A stretch of DNA of 64,000 nucleotides from Paenibacillus ginsengihumi DSM 21568 (GTDB taxonomy: Bacteria > Bacillota > Bacilli > Paenibacillales > NBRC-103111): contig NZ_KB905575.1 of the NCBI RefSeq assembly GCF_000380965.1, forward strand, positions 1 through 64,000, in the 5' to 3' direction. The notes beneath the pieces were generated by a model. It was given only the letters and a program-made list of their open reading frames with translations. It was not told the origin of the DNA and made no database searches. The position numbers and the translations under genes were made by a program. Of this stretch, positions 42,901-51,286 are shown one piece after another; the first letter of the stretch is position 1, and every line of letters begins with the position of its first letter.

Positions 42901-42929
42901 ATTATAGCTATGTTTGAATCCGTTTGCAA
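42901..42929 (-). promoter_or_regulatory. Sulfoquinovose operon promoter with overlapping cre-like site
   Basis: On minus, the -35 is TTGCAA (42929-42924) and the -10 is TATAAT (42906-42901), 17 bp apart. TGAATCCGTTTGCA (42915-42928, plus) matches the CcpA cre consensus with one mismatch and covers the -35, which would allow catabolite repression. Confidence 0.65.
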
Positions 42930-43140
42930 TATGTTTTTTTATTTTTTTCTGTCCGATGCCTTTACAGCAGCCATTCCGTTCCGGCTCCAGGGCCAATTCC
43001 CCGATATGTGAGACAATGATTATTGCGGTAATTCTGGAATTTTTGTAAATTCGAGGTGCGCTTTCGTTGAAAACATCTCCCGGAGCATCGGTATACACGA
43101 ATTGAAAGCGCTATACATTATAGAGAAAGGATGATTTGGA

Positions 43141-46100
43141 ATGCTGATGCGAAAGACGGAAGAGACGCCTCCTCTGAGGAAGGGAAGGAGAAAGCGAAGG
43201 ACGGCCCTACTGTCTCTGCTGCTATGCTTGCTGCTGGTTCTGACAGGCGCGCCGCTGCCTTTTGGACCGGCCAGTATTGTAAACGCTAACAACTCGTACG
43301 CTCTGCAGGATGATTTTGATTCCGCGCCTAGCGGACAGCCGCCCAGCGGCTACATCGTCTCTCCTAACCCGCCTACCGCGGATAACCGGGTCACGGTAGC
43401 GCCCGCTCCCAAGCGCAGCGGCCAGGCCCTCTACATCGAAGACCGTTCTTCCAAGACCCAGACACAGCTCATTCGCAATTTGGATCAGCCGCTGACCGGC
43501 ATCGTAACCGTCCAATTCGACTGGTATCACGAAGGAAACGCACGGGCAAGCTCGCTTCGCCCGATGAAAATTTTTTCCTCAACTTCGGAGTCTTCCTCAA
43601 CAACGATCGTCGAGCTTCAGACCCGGGACGGCGGTCGGCATCTCGCCCAGTCCGTTCGCGGGACGCATCACCGGCTCATTACCGATTTTGCCACAGACAC
43701 CTGGTATCAATTCAAAATTGTGATCAATACCGATACGAAAAAGGTCGATACGTACGTCAACGGCGTGCTGACGCTGGAGCAGGTCGACTTTGCCTCGGCT
43801 AGCGCAGGGCAGGTGCAGCGCCTTAAAATCTACTCCCAGAACAGTCCGGCGATCAGCCAATATATCGACAATCTGAGCGTCTACAGCGGCAGCGCGCCGG
43901 GTACGGACCCAGGCACGGACCCGGGCACAAATCCCCATCCGGGCTCGCCGGAGCCTGCACCGGGCGATCTGATTGTAGCCCCGAACGGGCAGGACGGAAA
44001 CCCCGGCACCCTGGAGCAGCCGACCACCTTGACGGCCGCCATCACCCGCATTCAGCCTGGCCGTACGATCTACATGCGGGGAGGCACCTACAGCTACAGC
44101 GAGACGGTGCGGATCGAGCGTGGCAACAACGGGCAGGACGGAGCGCGCAAGCGGATTATGGGCTACAACGGCGAGAAGCCCGTGCTGGACTTCTCTGCGC
44201 AGGCGTTCGATCCGATGAACCGCGGCCTGCAGATCAACGGCAATTACTGGCATATCCAAGGCATCGAGGTCAAGGAAGCCGGGGATAACGGCATCTTTAT
44301 CGGCGGCAGCTACAACCGGATCGAAAACGTAGAGACGCACCATAACCGGGACAGCGGCCTGCAAATTTCCCGGTACGCGTCCACCGCTACGCGGGACGAG
44401 TGGCCCAGCTACAACGAGATTATCAACGTCTATTCCCACAACAACTACGATCCGGACAATGGCGAGGATGCCGACGGCTTCGCCGCCAAGCTGACGTCCG
44501 GGCCGGGCAATGTGTTCGACGGCTGCATCGCCGCCTACAATGTCGACGACGGCTGGGATCTGTACACCAAGAGCGATACGGGCGCGATCGGTCCCGTCAT
44601 TATTCGCAACAGCATCGCGTATAACAACGGTTCGACCGAAGCGGGCCACTCCACCTCCAACAGCGACGGCAACGGCTTCAAGCTGGGCGGCTCCAATATT
44701 CCGGTCAACCATATTATCGAGAACAATATTGCCTTCGGCAACAAAAAGCACGGCTTCACCTATAACAGCAATCCCGGCTCCATCCGAATGACGAACAATA
44801 CGAGCTGGAATAACGGCACCCGTTCGGGCAGCAATTTTGCGTTTGACAAAGGAACGCATCTGTTCGCCAACAACTTGTCCTTCCAGGCCTCGTCCAGCGA
44901 CAAGTACGCCACCAGCACGGATATCGACGGCTCCAACCTGTGGTGGCACAATAAGAAAGGCAGCGTAAACGCCAAAAACTTGAAGGTAACGGCAGCCGAT
45001 TTTATCAGTCTGACGCCAAGCATTAGCCGCAGCGCCGACGGCGCGCCTGTCATCGGCGGCTTCCTGCAGCTGGCCGACAGCAGCAGCCTGAAGGGCGCCG
45101 GCACGCCGGCCGGCACGGATATCGGCGCGCGCTTCCCAAGCGGCAGCGCCGGCGTGGCGCCGCTTGCGGCAGCGGCCGTAGCGAAGCTTTTCGGCGCTGT
45201 GCCCTATCCCGGCGCCGCGCTGAGCGAGAGCCCCAGCGCGGCTGCAGGCAGCCGAGCGACGCTGCGCGAATATGATCTGACGGGCTTCGCGTCCGCCGGC
45301 ACAACCGGAGGAGGCGTTCTCTCCGAGAGCGATCCGGCCTACGCCAAGGTCTATACCGCCGAGCAGCTGGGCGCCGCGCTAAAACGCAAATCGCCTGTCA
45401 AAGTGGTGGAAATCATGAACGATCTCGATCTGGGATGGAACGAGATCAGCCCGGCGGCCCGAACCGCTCCTTTCCGCCAACATAACGCCCCCAGCTCCCA
45501 TCCCGTACTGCTTGCCAGCGGCGTCAGCAAAATTGAGCTGGACGGCTTTGACGGGCTGACGATTTTCTCGCGCCATGGCGCCAAGATCAAGCATGCCGCT
45601 TTTGTCATCAAGCGCAGCAATAATATCATCATCCGCAACCTCGAATTCGACGAGCTGTGGGAATGGGATGAGCTGTCCAAGGGCGATTACGACGAGAAGG
45701 ATTGGGACTATATTACGCTGGAATCATCCAGCAACATCTGGATCGACCACTGCACCTTCAATAAGGCGTACGACGGCGTGGTGGACTCCAAGAAGGGAAC
45801 GAAGGGAGTGACGATCTCCTGGTCGCTGTTCCGCGGCGACGACGGCAGCGCGGACGGCTGGGTGGCGCAGCAGATTCATGCCCTTGAGGCCAACCGCAGC
45901 GCCTACCCGATGTACAATTACCTGCGCGGGCTGGGGCTGACAACGCAGGATATTATCGCCATATCCGCCGGGCAGAAGAAAGGGCATCTGGTCGGCGCAA
46001 ACGAGCTGGCCGCCGATAACAGCGAGCTGACGATTACGCTGCACCATAACTATTACAAGGATGTGATGGACCGTCTGCCGCGCCTGCGCGGGGGCAATGC

Positions 46101-46602
46101 CCATGTGTACAATATCGTTGCCGACAGCTCGCAGGCCCATGCCGCCGCCGCTCTCCTGACGCCGAGCATGAAGAGCGCGCTCTCCGCCAAGGGCTACAAA
46201 TTCGGCGTCACCAGCAACGGGGCGATCTCGACCGAGAACGGCGCGGTGCTGATCGAGGGCTCCAGCTTTGTCGATATCAAGTACCCGCTGCGCAACAATC
46301 AGAAGGACCCGTCCAAGTCTCAATATACCGGGAAGATCAAAGCCGTGAACACGCTCTATTCCATGGACGGAAGCAGCTTCAAGGGCAGCAGCGATTCGCC
46401 CGGAAGCCCGCTTTCCCCTGGACCGGCGCCGGCCCTGCCGTTCTCCTGGAACGGCTTTGCGACCCTGCCTTACAGCTATGCCGTCGCCCAGCCGGAAACG
46501 CTGTCCGCAAGACTCACCTCCGGCGAAGGAGCCGGAGCCGGCCAACTGCAATGGAGCCGGGAGCAGTGGCTGCAGACTACCGGAGGCAACCCGGTGCAGT
46601 AG
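43141..46602 (+). CDS. Secreted double pectate lyase (PL9-PL1)
   Basis: The protein has 1153 residues. A basic start and hydrophobic helix (LLSLLLCLLLVLTGAPLPFG) form a signal peptide, with cleavage near residue 49. Residues ~55-250 look like a beta-sandwich (LamG-like) module. A PGTDPGTDPGTNPHPG linker leads to a PL9-type parallel beta-helix (~280-660; KKHGFTYNSNPG, WDLYTKSDTG). A second linker leads to a PL1 pectate lyase (~740-1080) with WIDHCTFNKAYDGVVDSKKG and DRLPRLRGG. It cuts polygalacturonate outside the cell. AAAGGATGATTTGGA precedes the ATG. It is divergent from the sulfoquinovose operon. Confidence 0.9.
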   Translation: MLMRKTEETPPLRKGRRKRRTALLSLLLCLLLVLTGAPLPFGPASIVNANNSYALQDDFDSAPSGQPPSGYIVSPNPPTADNRVTVAPAPKRSGQALYIEDRSSKTQTQLIRNLDQPLTGIVTVQFDWYHEGNARASSLRPMKIFSSTSESSSTTIVELQTRDGGRHLAQSVRGTHHRLITDFATDTWYQFKIVINTDTKKVDTYVNGVLTLEQVDFASASAGQVQRLKIYSQNSPAISQYIDNLSVYSGSAPGTDPGTDPGTNPHPGSPEPAPGDLIVAPNGQDGNPGTLEQPTTLTAAITRIQPGRTIYMRGGTYSYSETVRIERGNNGQDGARKRIMGYNGEKPVLDFSAQAFDPMNRGLQINGNYWHIQGIEVKEAGDNGIFIGGSYNRIENVETHHNRDSGLQISRYASTATRDEWPSYNEIINVYSHNNYDPDNGEDADGFAAKLTSGPGNVFDGCIAAYNVDDGWDLYTKSDTGAIGPVIIRNSIAYNNGSTEAGHSTSNSDGNGFKLGGSNIPVNHIIENNIAFGNKKHGFTYNSNPGSIRMTNNTSWNNGTRSGSNFAFDKGTHLFANNLSFQASSSDKYATSTDIDGSNLWWHNKKGSVNAKNLKVTAADFISLTPSISRSADGAPVIGGFLQLADSSSLKGAGTPAGTDIGARFPSGSAGVAPLAAAAVAKLFGAVPYPGAALSESPSAAAGSRATLREYDLTGFASAGTTGGGVLSESDPAYAKVYTAEQLGAALKRKSPVKVVEIMNDLDLGWNEISPAARTAPFRQHNAPSSHPVLLASGVSKIELDGFDGLTIFSRHGAKIKHAAFVIKRSNNIIIRNLEFDELWEWDELSKGDYDEKDWDYITLESSSNIWIDHCTFNKAYDGVVDSKKGTKGVTISWSLFRGDDGSADGWVAQQIHALEANRSAYPMYNYLRGLGLTTQDIIAISAGQKKGHLVGANELAADNSELTITLHHNYYKDVMDRLPRLRGGNAHVYNIVADSSQAHAAAALLTPSMKSALSAKGYKFGVTSNGAISTENGAVLIEGSSFVDIKYPLRNNQKDPSKSQYTGKIKAVNTLYSMDGSSFKGSSDSPGSPLSPGPAPALPFSWNGFATLPYSYAVAQPETLSARLTSGEGAGAGQLQWSREQWLQTTGGNPVQ

Positions 46603-46742
46603 CGGCTGCCGCTGCCTGCGACCTTAAGCGCGCGGCAGCGGCGTCGGATTTGCGCCGCCATAGGCCGCCAGTAGCCAGCGGCCCAGCGGCTTTAAGCCGA
46701 CCAAGGCCGCCGCTCCAGCGGCTTAAGCTGCAGGAGACTGCC

Positions 46743-46838
46743 GCTGCCCGAGGCTTTGGCCGCCACGGGCCCCTGCTGCCCGAGGCTTTGGCCGCCATGG
46801 GCCCCCGCTGCCCGAGGCTTTGGCCGCCATGGGCCCCC
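46743..46838. repeat. 32-bp tandem repeat, three units
   Basis: Units at 46743-46774, 46775-46806 and 46807-46838 each begin GCTGCCCGAGGCTTTGGCCG. The last two units are identical; the first differs at two positions. Confidence 0.9.
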
Positions 46839-47059
46839 GCTGCCAGCAGCTTTAAGCCGGCATGAGGAAGCTTCGGCCAAACGGCTTGCTCGGGCAGCCG
46901 ATGAGCTATCAGGGCCGCGCCAGCGCACAAAATAAGCCTCCATCGCCACGGTGACGGAGGGCGGGGAGCATGCTCCCTGCCCTCCGTTCCTTGCGCTAGA
47001 CGGGCGATGTGGAGCCGGTCAAATGGGACGCGGGATGATTTCGCTCCGCGCGGCACGAT

Positions 47060-47187
47060 AAGAAAAACGACTATCGACGTCCTTTCAAGGATGAGCGACC
47101 GCGATTTAGAGGTAGTTTTTCTTGGTACAGAAAGTCGCACTTCGCTTTAATGCTTTAGCGAAGTTAAACTTTCTAGCAACGTTAAAA
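47060..47187 (+). repeat. AAGAAAAAC/ACAGAAAGT two-hairpin element, copy 2
   Basis: It closely matches 24428-24548. Hairpin 1 is intact (AAGAAAAAC with GTTTTTCTT). Hairpin 2 has ACAGAAAGT against ACTTTCTAG, so the end of the stem is weakened, but the inner ACTTCGC/GCGAAGT stem is longer than in copy 1. Confidence 0.8.
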
Positions 47188-47252
47188 AAGCGATTCCCCG
47201 CTCCCGCAGAAGACGAAGAATCGCTCGCTTTAATGGCTGCCAATCTGTTTCA

Positions 47253-48014
47253 TCAAACCTGGATCACTTGCACCGCACGCTCGCGGATGGCCGCCAGCGC
47301 TTCGCGGTCCGCTTTATCGTCCGTAATCAGGCAGTTCACCCGCTCCCACCCGGTGACCCGGGCGAACGATTGCTGCCCGACCTTGCTGGAGTCGGCCAGC
47401 ACGAACACCTCGTCGGAGATGCCGATCATCGCCTGCTTGATCAAGGCCTGCAGCTCGTTGGACTCGCTGAGTCCTTTGTCCGCATGCAGCCCTTTGCAGG
47501 AGAGGAACGCTTTATCGACGTGATACGTGCTGAGCGACCGCTCCGCCAGCGGGCCGACATACGATAGCGACCGGGGAGACAGCAGACCGCCGGTGGAGAT
47601 GACCTGGATCTTCTCCTTCGCGCTGAGCTCCACCGCTACCTTGATCGAATTCGTAAGCACCGTCAGCGGGATGTCGGGGATGCGCTGCGCCATATACCAG
47701 GCCGTCGAGCTGGCGTCGAGAATAATCCGGTCGTTCTCCTGGATGAAGCGAACCGCTTCGCTGGCGATCTTCCGCTTCTCTTCAGGATATGCGGTCTCCC
47801 GCTCCCGATACGGCGTCTCGACGGTTTGCTCCGTCTGTATGCTGACTGCGCCGCCGTGGCTGCGCAGCAGCTTCCCCTCGCTTTCCAGCCGGTCGAGATC
47901 CCTTCGGATCGTCTCCTCGGTTACCTCGCACAGCTCGCTAAGCTCGGTGACGCGGATACTGCCCCGCTCGTTGACTAACTGTACGATTTTGTGCCATCTT
48001 TCCGCAGCCAGCAT
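47253..48014 (-). CDS. DeoR-family regulator of rhamnose genes
   Basis: The protein has 253 residues. An N-terminal DeoR helix-turn-helix (GSIRVTELSELCEVTEETIR) is followed by the DeoRC sugar-phosphate sensor (IILDASSTAWYMAQRI, AFLSCKGLHADKGLSESNE, VFVLADSSKVGQQSFARV). It is the last gene of the rha operon, 67 bp after rhaB, and probably represses it until rhamnulose-1-P or a similar phosphate appears. Confidence 0.9.
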   Translation of the reverse strand: MLAAERWHKIVQLVNERGSIRVTELSELCEVTEETIRRDLDRLESEGKLLRSHGGAVSIQTEQTVETPYRERETAYPEEKRKIASEAVRFIQENDRIILDASSTAWYMAQRIPDIPLTVLTNSIKVAVELSAKEKIQVISTGGLLSPRSLSYVGPLAERSLSTYHVDKAFLSCKGLHADKGLSESNELQALIKQAMIGISDEVFVLADSSKVGQQSFARVTGWERVNCLITDDKADREALAAIRERAVQVIQV

Positions 48015-48081
48015 GACGTTAGCCCATTCCTTTCCCGCCTCGATTTCAACATGTTAGATGCCGATGACCGCTGTCAAAGCT

Positions 48082-49578
48082 TCACGATAACAGCGTCTTG
48101 AACCGTTCGTATGCGGCGTTCCATTCGGCGGCCGCCGACGGCTCATAGGTGTTCAGCGGGAACGATTCGCGAATAATGGCTCGCGCTTCCCGCAGATCGG
48201 TGATCAAGCCCAACGCAATATATTGTACAACAACATTGCCGAGCGCACTACCCTCCGCCGGTCCGGCCCACACGGGACGCCCGAGAGCGCTGGCCGTCAT
48301 GCGGCAGAGCAGCTCGTTGTGAATGCCGCCTCCGACCATATGCAGACCGGCGAACCGCTTGCCGGCCAGCTGCTCCGTCTTCTCCAGCACGGCGCGGTAT
48401 TTGAGCGCCAGGCTTTCCAGCACGCAGCGGATGACCTCGCCCATGGAGTCCGGTACCGGCTGCCCGGTGCGGGCGCAGTACTCGCGCACCTGCTCCGGCA
48501 TGTCCTGCGGGTTCAGGAAGCGGTCGTCGTCCGGGTCGATGAACGAGCGGAACGGCTCCGCCTGCTCCGCAGCCTTGACCAGCTCCGGGAACGTGACCGC
48601 CTGGCCCGCCTTCTCCCAGGCTCTGCGGCATTCCTGAACGATCCATAAGCCCATGATGTTCTTAAGCAGCCGGAACGTGCCGTACACGCCGCCTTCGTTC
48701 GTAAAGTTCCAGGTGAGCGCTTGGTCCGTCAGCACCGGGTGTGGAAGCTCGGTGCCGAGCAGGGACCAGGTGCCGCAGCTGAGATAGGCGAAATCGGCGT
48801 CGGACGCGGGAACGGCGACGACCGCCGAAGCGGTATCGTGCTCGCCGACGGCGATGACGGGAATCGGCGGAACGCCGAGCTCCGCGCACACCTCGGGCGT
48901 CAATCTTCCGACCTGCGTGCCCGAAGCGGTCGGCGGCAGCAGCAGCCCGGCCGGGATGCCGAGCGCCTCCAGCAGCCCCTCGTCCCACTTCCCGCTGGTC
49001 GCCTGAAGCAGCTGCGTCGTCGAAGCGTTCGTGTACTCGCTCTTCATCTCTCCGGTCAGAAAATAGCGCAGCAGATCCGGAATCATCAGCAATTTGTCGG
49101 CCTGCCGCAGCGCCTCCGAACCGGCTTGCTTCAGCGCCGCCAGCTGATAGATCGTATTGAACGGCAAAAACTGAATGCCGGTGGAAGAGAAAATGCGCTC
49201 CTTCCCGAGCCGGCCTGTCACCTGTTCCATCACGCCGTCGGTATGGTGGTCGCGGTAATGATACGGATTGCCGAGCAGTTGCCCGTCTCTGCCGATCAGG
49301 CCGAAATCGACCGCCCACGAATCGATCGCCAGGCTCTGAACATCATAGCCCTGCTGACGGGCTTTCAGAATGCCCTGCTTGACCTCGTGCAGCAGCCGCA
49401 AAATATCCCAGTGCAAGTGCTTGCCGACCTGCACCGGATCGTTCGGGAAGCGGTGAATTTCCTTAAGCTCAAGGCGCGGGAGGGCGCCGCCCTCCCTGTC
49501 CGTCAGCTCGCCGATCATCGCGCGTCCGCTGGACGCTCCGAGATCGAAGGCGAGCACGCAGGCGGTCCGGCTGCTCAC
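48082..49578 (-). CDS. rhaB: Rhamnulokinase
   Basis: RhaB phosphorylates L-rhamnulose at C1. The 498-residue FGGY kinase has VLAFDLGASSGRAMIGEL, LAIDSWAVDFGLI, GEHDTASAVVAVPA, SCGTWSLLGTEL and LHMVGGGIHNELLCRMTA. It overlaps the upstream isomerase gene by 4 bp. Confidence 0.94.
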   Translation of the reverse strand: MSSRTACVLAFDLGASSGRAMIGELTDREGGALPRLELKEIHRFPNDPVQVGKHLHWDILRLLHEVKQGILKARQQGYDVQSLAIDSWAVDFGLIGRDGQLLGNPYHYRDHHTDGVMEQVTGRLGKERIFSSTGIQFLPFNTIYQLAALKQAGSEALRQADKLLMIPDLLRYFLTGEMKSEYTNASTTQLLQATSGKWDEGLLEALGIPAGLLLPPTASGTQVGRLTPEVCAELGVPPIPVIAVGEHDTASAVVAVPASDADFAYLSCGTWSLLGTELPHPVLTDQALTWNFTNEGGVYGTFRLLKNIMGLWIVQECRRAWEKAGQAVTFPELVKAAEQAEPFRSFIDPDDDRFLNPQDMPEQVREYCARTGQPVPDSMGEVIRCVLESLALKYRAVLEKTEQLAGKRFAGLHMVGGGIHNELLCRMTASALGRPVWAGPAEGSALGNVVVQYIALGLITDLREARAIIRESFPLNTYEPSAAAEWNAAYERFKTLLS

Positions 49579-50801
49579 CAGCTGGCACCGCCCTTGCCGC
49601 GGGGCAGAATGCTGTCTGCATATCCGCTTTCCTTGTATGCCTTCATCGGATCGGCCGGCACGCCCATTTCCTCGCGGACGGCGAGCAAGAGCGGCGTGAC
49701 GTCGATCTCGTACGCTTCGCGCACCGCATTCTCGGCATCCAGCACGTCCTGGCGTTCCTGGGCCTCGCGCACCTGGTCGCGGTTGATCAGCAGCGCCTTG
49801 GCGTACTGGGTCTGCACATTCAGCACGGAGCGGATCATCGCCGGAATTTTCGGCTCGATGTTATGGCTTTGGTCGATCATGTAGGCGATATTTTCCGCCG
49901 TCTTCCGGACGCCGCTGTCCTCGTCCGCCGCCGCATCGAGAATTTGATAGAAGATCAGGAAAAGCTCGTACGGATTGTGGGAGCCTACGATCATATCGTC
50001 GTCCGCATATTTGCGGCTGTTGAAATGGAAGCCGCCAAGCTTCTTCTCATCCAGCAGGTAAGCGACGATATGCTCGACGTTCGTCCCCTGCGCGTGATGG
50101 CCGGTATCGACCAGCACCTCCGCCTGCGGGCCGAGCTTGTTCGCCATGTTGAAGGCCATGCCCCAATCCGCCAAATCCGTATGATAGAACGCCGGCTCGA
50201 AAAACTTGTATTCGATCAGCATCCGCATTTGCGGCGTCATGGCTTGGTACATCTCGCTCAGCGCCTCGTACATCCACGCCTTGCGCTTGCGGATGTCGAC
50301 CTGCCCCGGGTAATTGGAGCCGTCGGCAAACCACAGGCTCAGCACGTCGGAGCCGACGGTTTTGGCGATCTCCACGCATTCGAGCAGATGCTCCGTTGCC
50401 TTGCGGCGCACCGCCGGATTCGAATTGGTCACGCTGCCGAAGATGTACTCGTCCTCCTGGAACAGGTTAGGATTCACCGCGCCGATGCTGACGCCGAGGT
50501 CGGCCGCATGCTTTTTAAGCTGAGCGTAATCGTCCACTTTGTCCCACGGAATATGAATCGCCACCGACGGGCAAATCCCCGTCAGCTTGTGCACCTGCGC
50601 CGCATCCTCGAATTTCTCGAACGGATTGCGCGGAACGCCCGCCTGCTGGAACACCTTGAAGCGGGTGCCGGAATCGCCGTAGCCCCAGGAAGGCGTCTCC
50701 ACTTTGAGCGCTTTCAGTTTCGCTTTCACCTGCTCCAGATCAATGCCTCTCGCCCGCTGCTGCTCCTCGAACAGCGCATAAGCCCGGTCGAACAATGTCA
50801 T
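49575..50801 (-). CDS. rhaA: L-rhamnose isomerase (RhaI type)
   Basis: The enzyme converts L-rhamnose to L-rhamnulose. The 408-residue TIM barrel resembles the Pseudomonas stutzeri/Bacillus type: WGYGDSGTRFKVFQQAG, LSLWFADGSNYPGQ, IEYKFFEPAFYHTDLADWG, VLVDTGHHAQGTN and GGFHFNSRKYADDD contain the metal ligands. It starts 6 bp after the stop of the ASRT-like gene. Confidence 0.93.
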   Translation of the reverse strand: MTLFDRAYALFEEQQRARGIDLEQVKAKLKALKVETPSWGYGDSGTRFKVFQQAGVPRNPFEKFEDAAQVHKLTGICPSVAIHIPWDKVDDYAQLKKHAADLGVSIGAVNPNLFQEDEYIFGSVTNSNPAVRRKATEHLLECVEIAKTVGSDVLSLWFADGSNYPGQVDIRKRKAWMYEALSEMYQAMTPQMRMLIEYKFFEPAFYHTDLADWGMAFNMANKLGPQAEVLVDTGHHAQGTNVEHIVAYLLDEKKLGGFHFNSRKYADDDMIVGSHNPYELFLIFYQILDAAADEDSGVRKTAENIAYMIDQSHNIEPKIPAMIRSVLNVQTQYAKALLINRDQVREAQERQDVLDAENAVREAYEIDVTPLLLAVREEMGVPADPMKAYKESGYADSILPRGKGGASW

Positions 50802-50807
50802 GTTCGT

Positions 50808-51194
50808 TCACCCTTTCGTCTCGTTTGGATATGGATAGGCCATGACCGACATCAGCGCATTGGCTGCCTGGGTCGAATCGAGCCGGCTGTATTGGACGAT
50901 GACCGGCACCGTGCTCTCGACCTCCATGGCGTAGGGCACGCCCTTCGGAATGCGCTCGCCGTCTTTGGACAGCCCCGCCGTGCGGATATGCATCGTGCGC
51001 CGGCCGGGGACAACCGCTTCGATGCGTTCTATCGGCGGGCGATCTTCAAAATAGACGGTGATGGACAGCGCCGCGTCCTCGTGCCCGCAGTTCAGCACGC
51101 AGATCGACTCGTGACTTTCCAGCTCCCCCGAGCTGGTCGGCGGAATATACCCGTCGGGAATAAACCACAATGTATGTCCTTTCGCTACGCTCAT
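50808..51194 (-). CDS. ASRT-family (sensory rhodopsin transducer-like) protein
   Basis: The 128-residue beta-rich cytoplasmic protein begins GHTLWFIPDGYIPP and has LESHESICVLNCG and MEVESTVPVIVQYSRLD, matching the Anabaena sensory rhodopsin transducer family. No rhodopsin gene is present. The fold has been suggested to bind sugars, and here it sits between rhaEW and rhaA, so a rhamnose-related binding or mutarotase-like role is more plausible than light signalling. That is inference. Confidence 0.8.
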   Translation of the reverse strand: MSVAKGHTLWFIPDGYIPPTSSGELESHESICVLNCGHEDAALSITVYFEDRPPIERIEAVVPGRRTMHIRTAGLSKDGERIPKGVPYAMEVESTVPVIVQYSRLDSTQAANALMSVMAYPYPNETKG

Positions 51195-51286
51195 CGGTCG
51201 TTCCTCCTCGCAGCTATAAACTTAGGAAGCGCTGGCCGGTCAGACAGGCGCAACACCCGTCTGACCGCGATTAACGCGCGCTTATC

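Larger units (their letters stand above)
46603..47252. other. Gene-free stretch after the pectate lyase
   Basis: No gene is seen. The first half is G/C-rich, with GCGGC/CTTTAAGC-type direct and inverted repeats and a 32-bp tandem array. The second half ends in the two-hairpin element at 47060-47187. Confidence 0.55.

Noticed and set aside
43107-43121. TGAAAGCGCTATACA as a cre site ahead of the pectate lyase gene
   Set aside because: It has one base too many between the half-sites compared with the cre consensus, so I do not call it.
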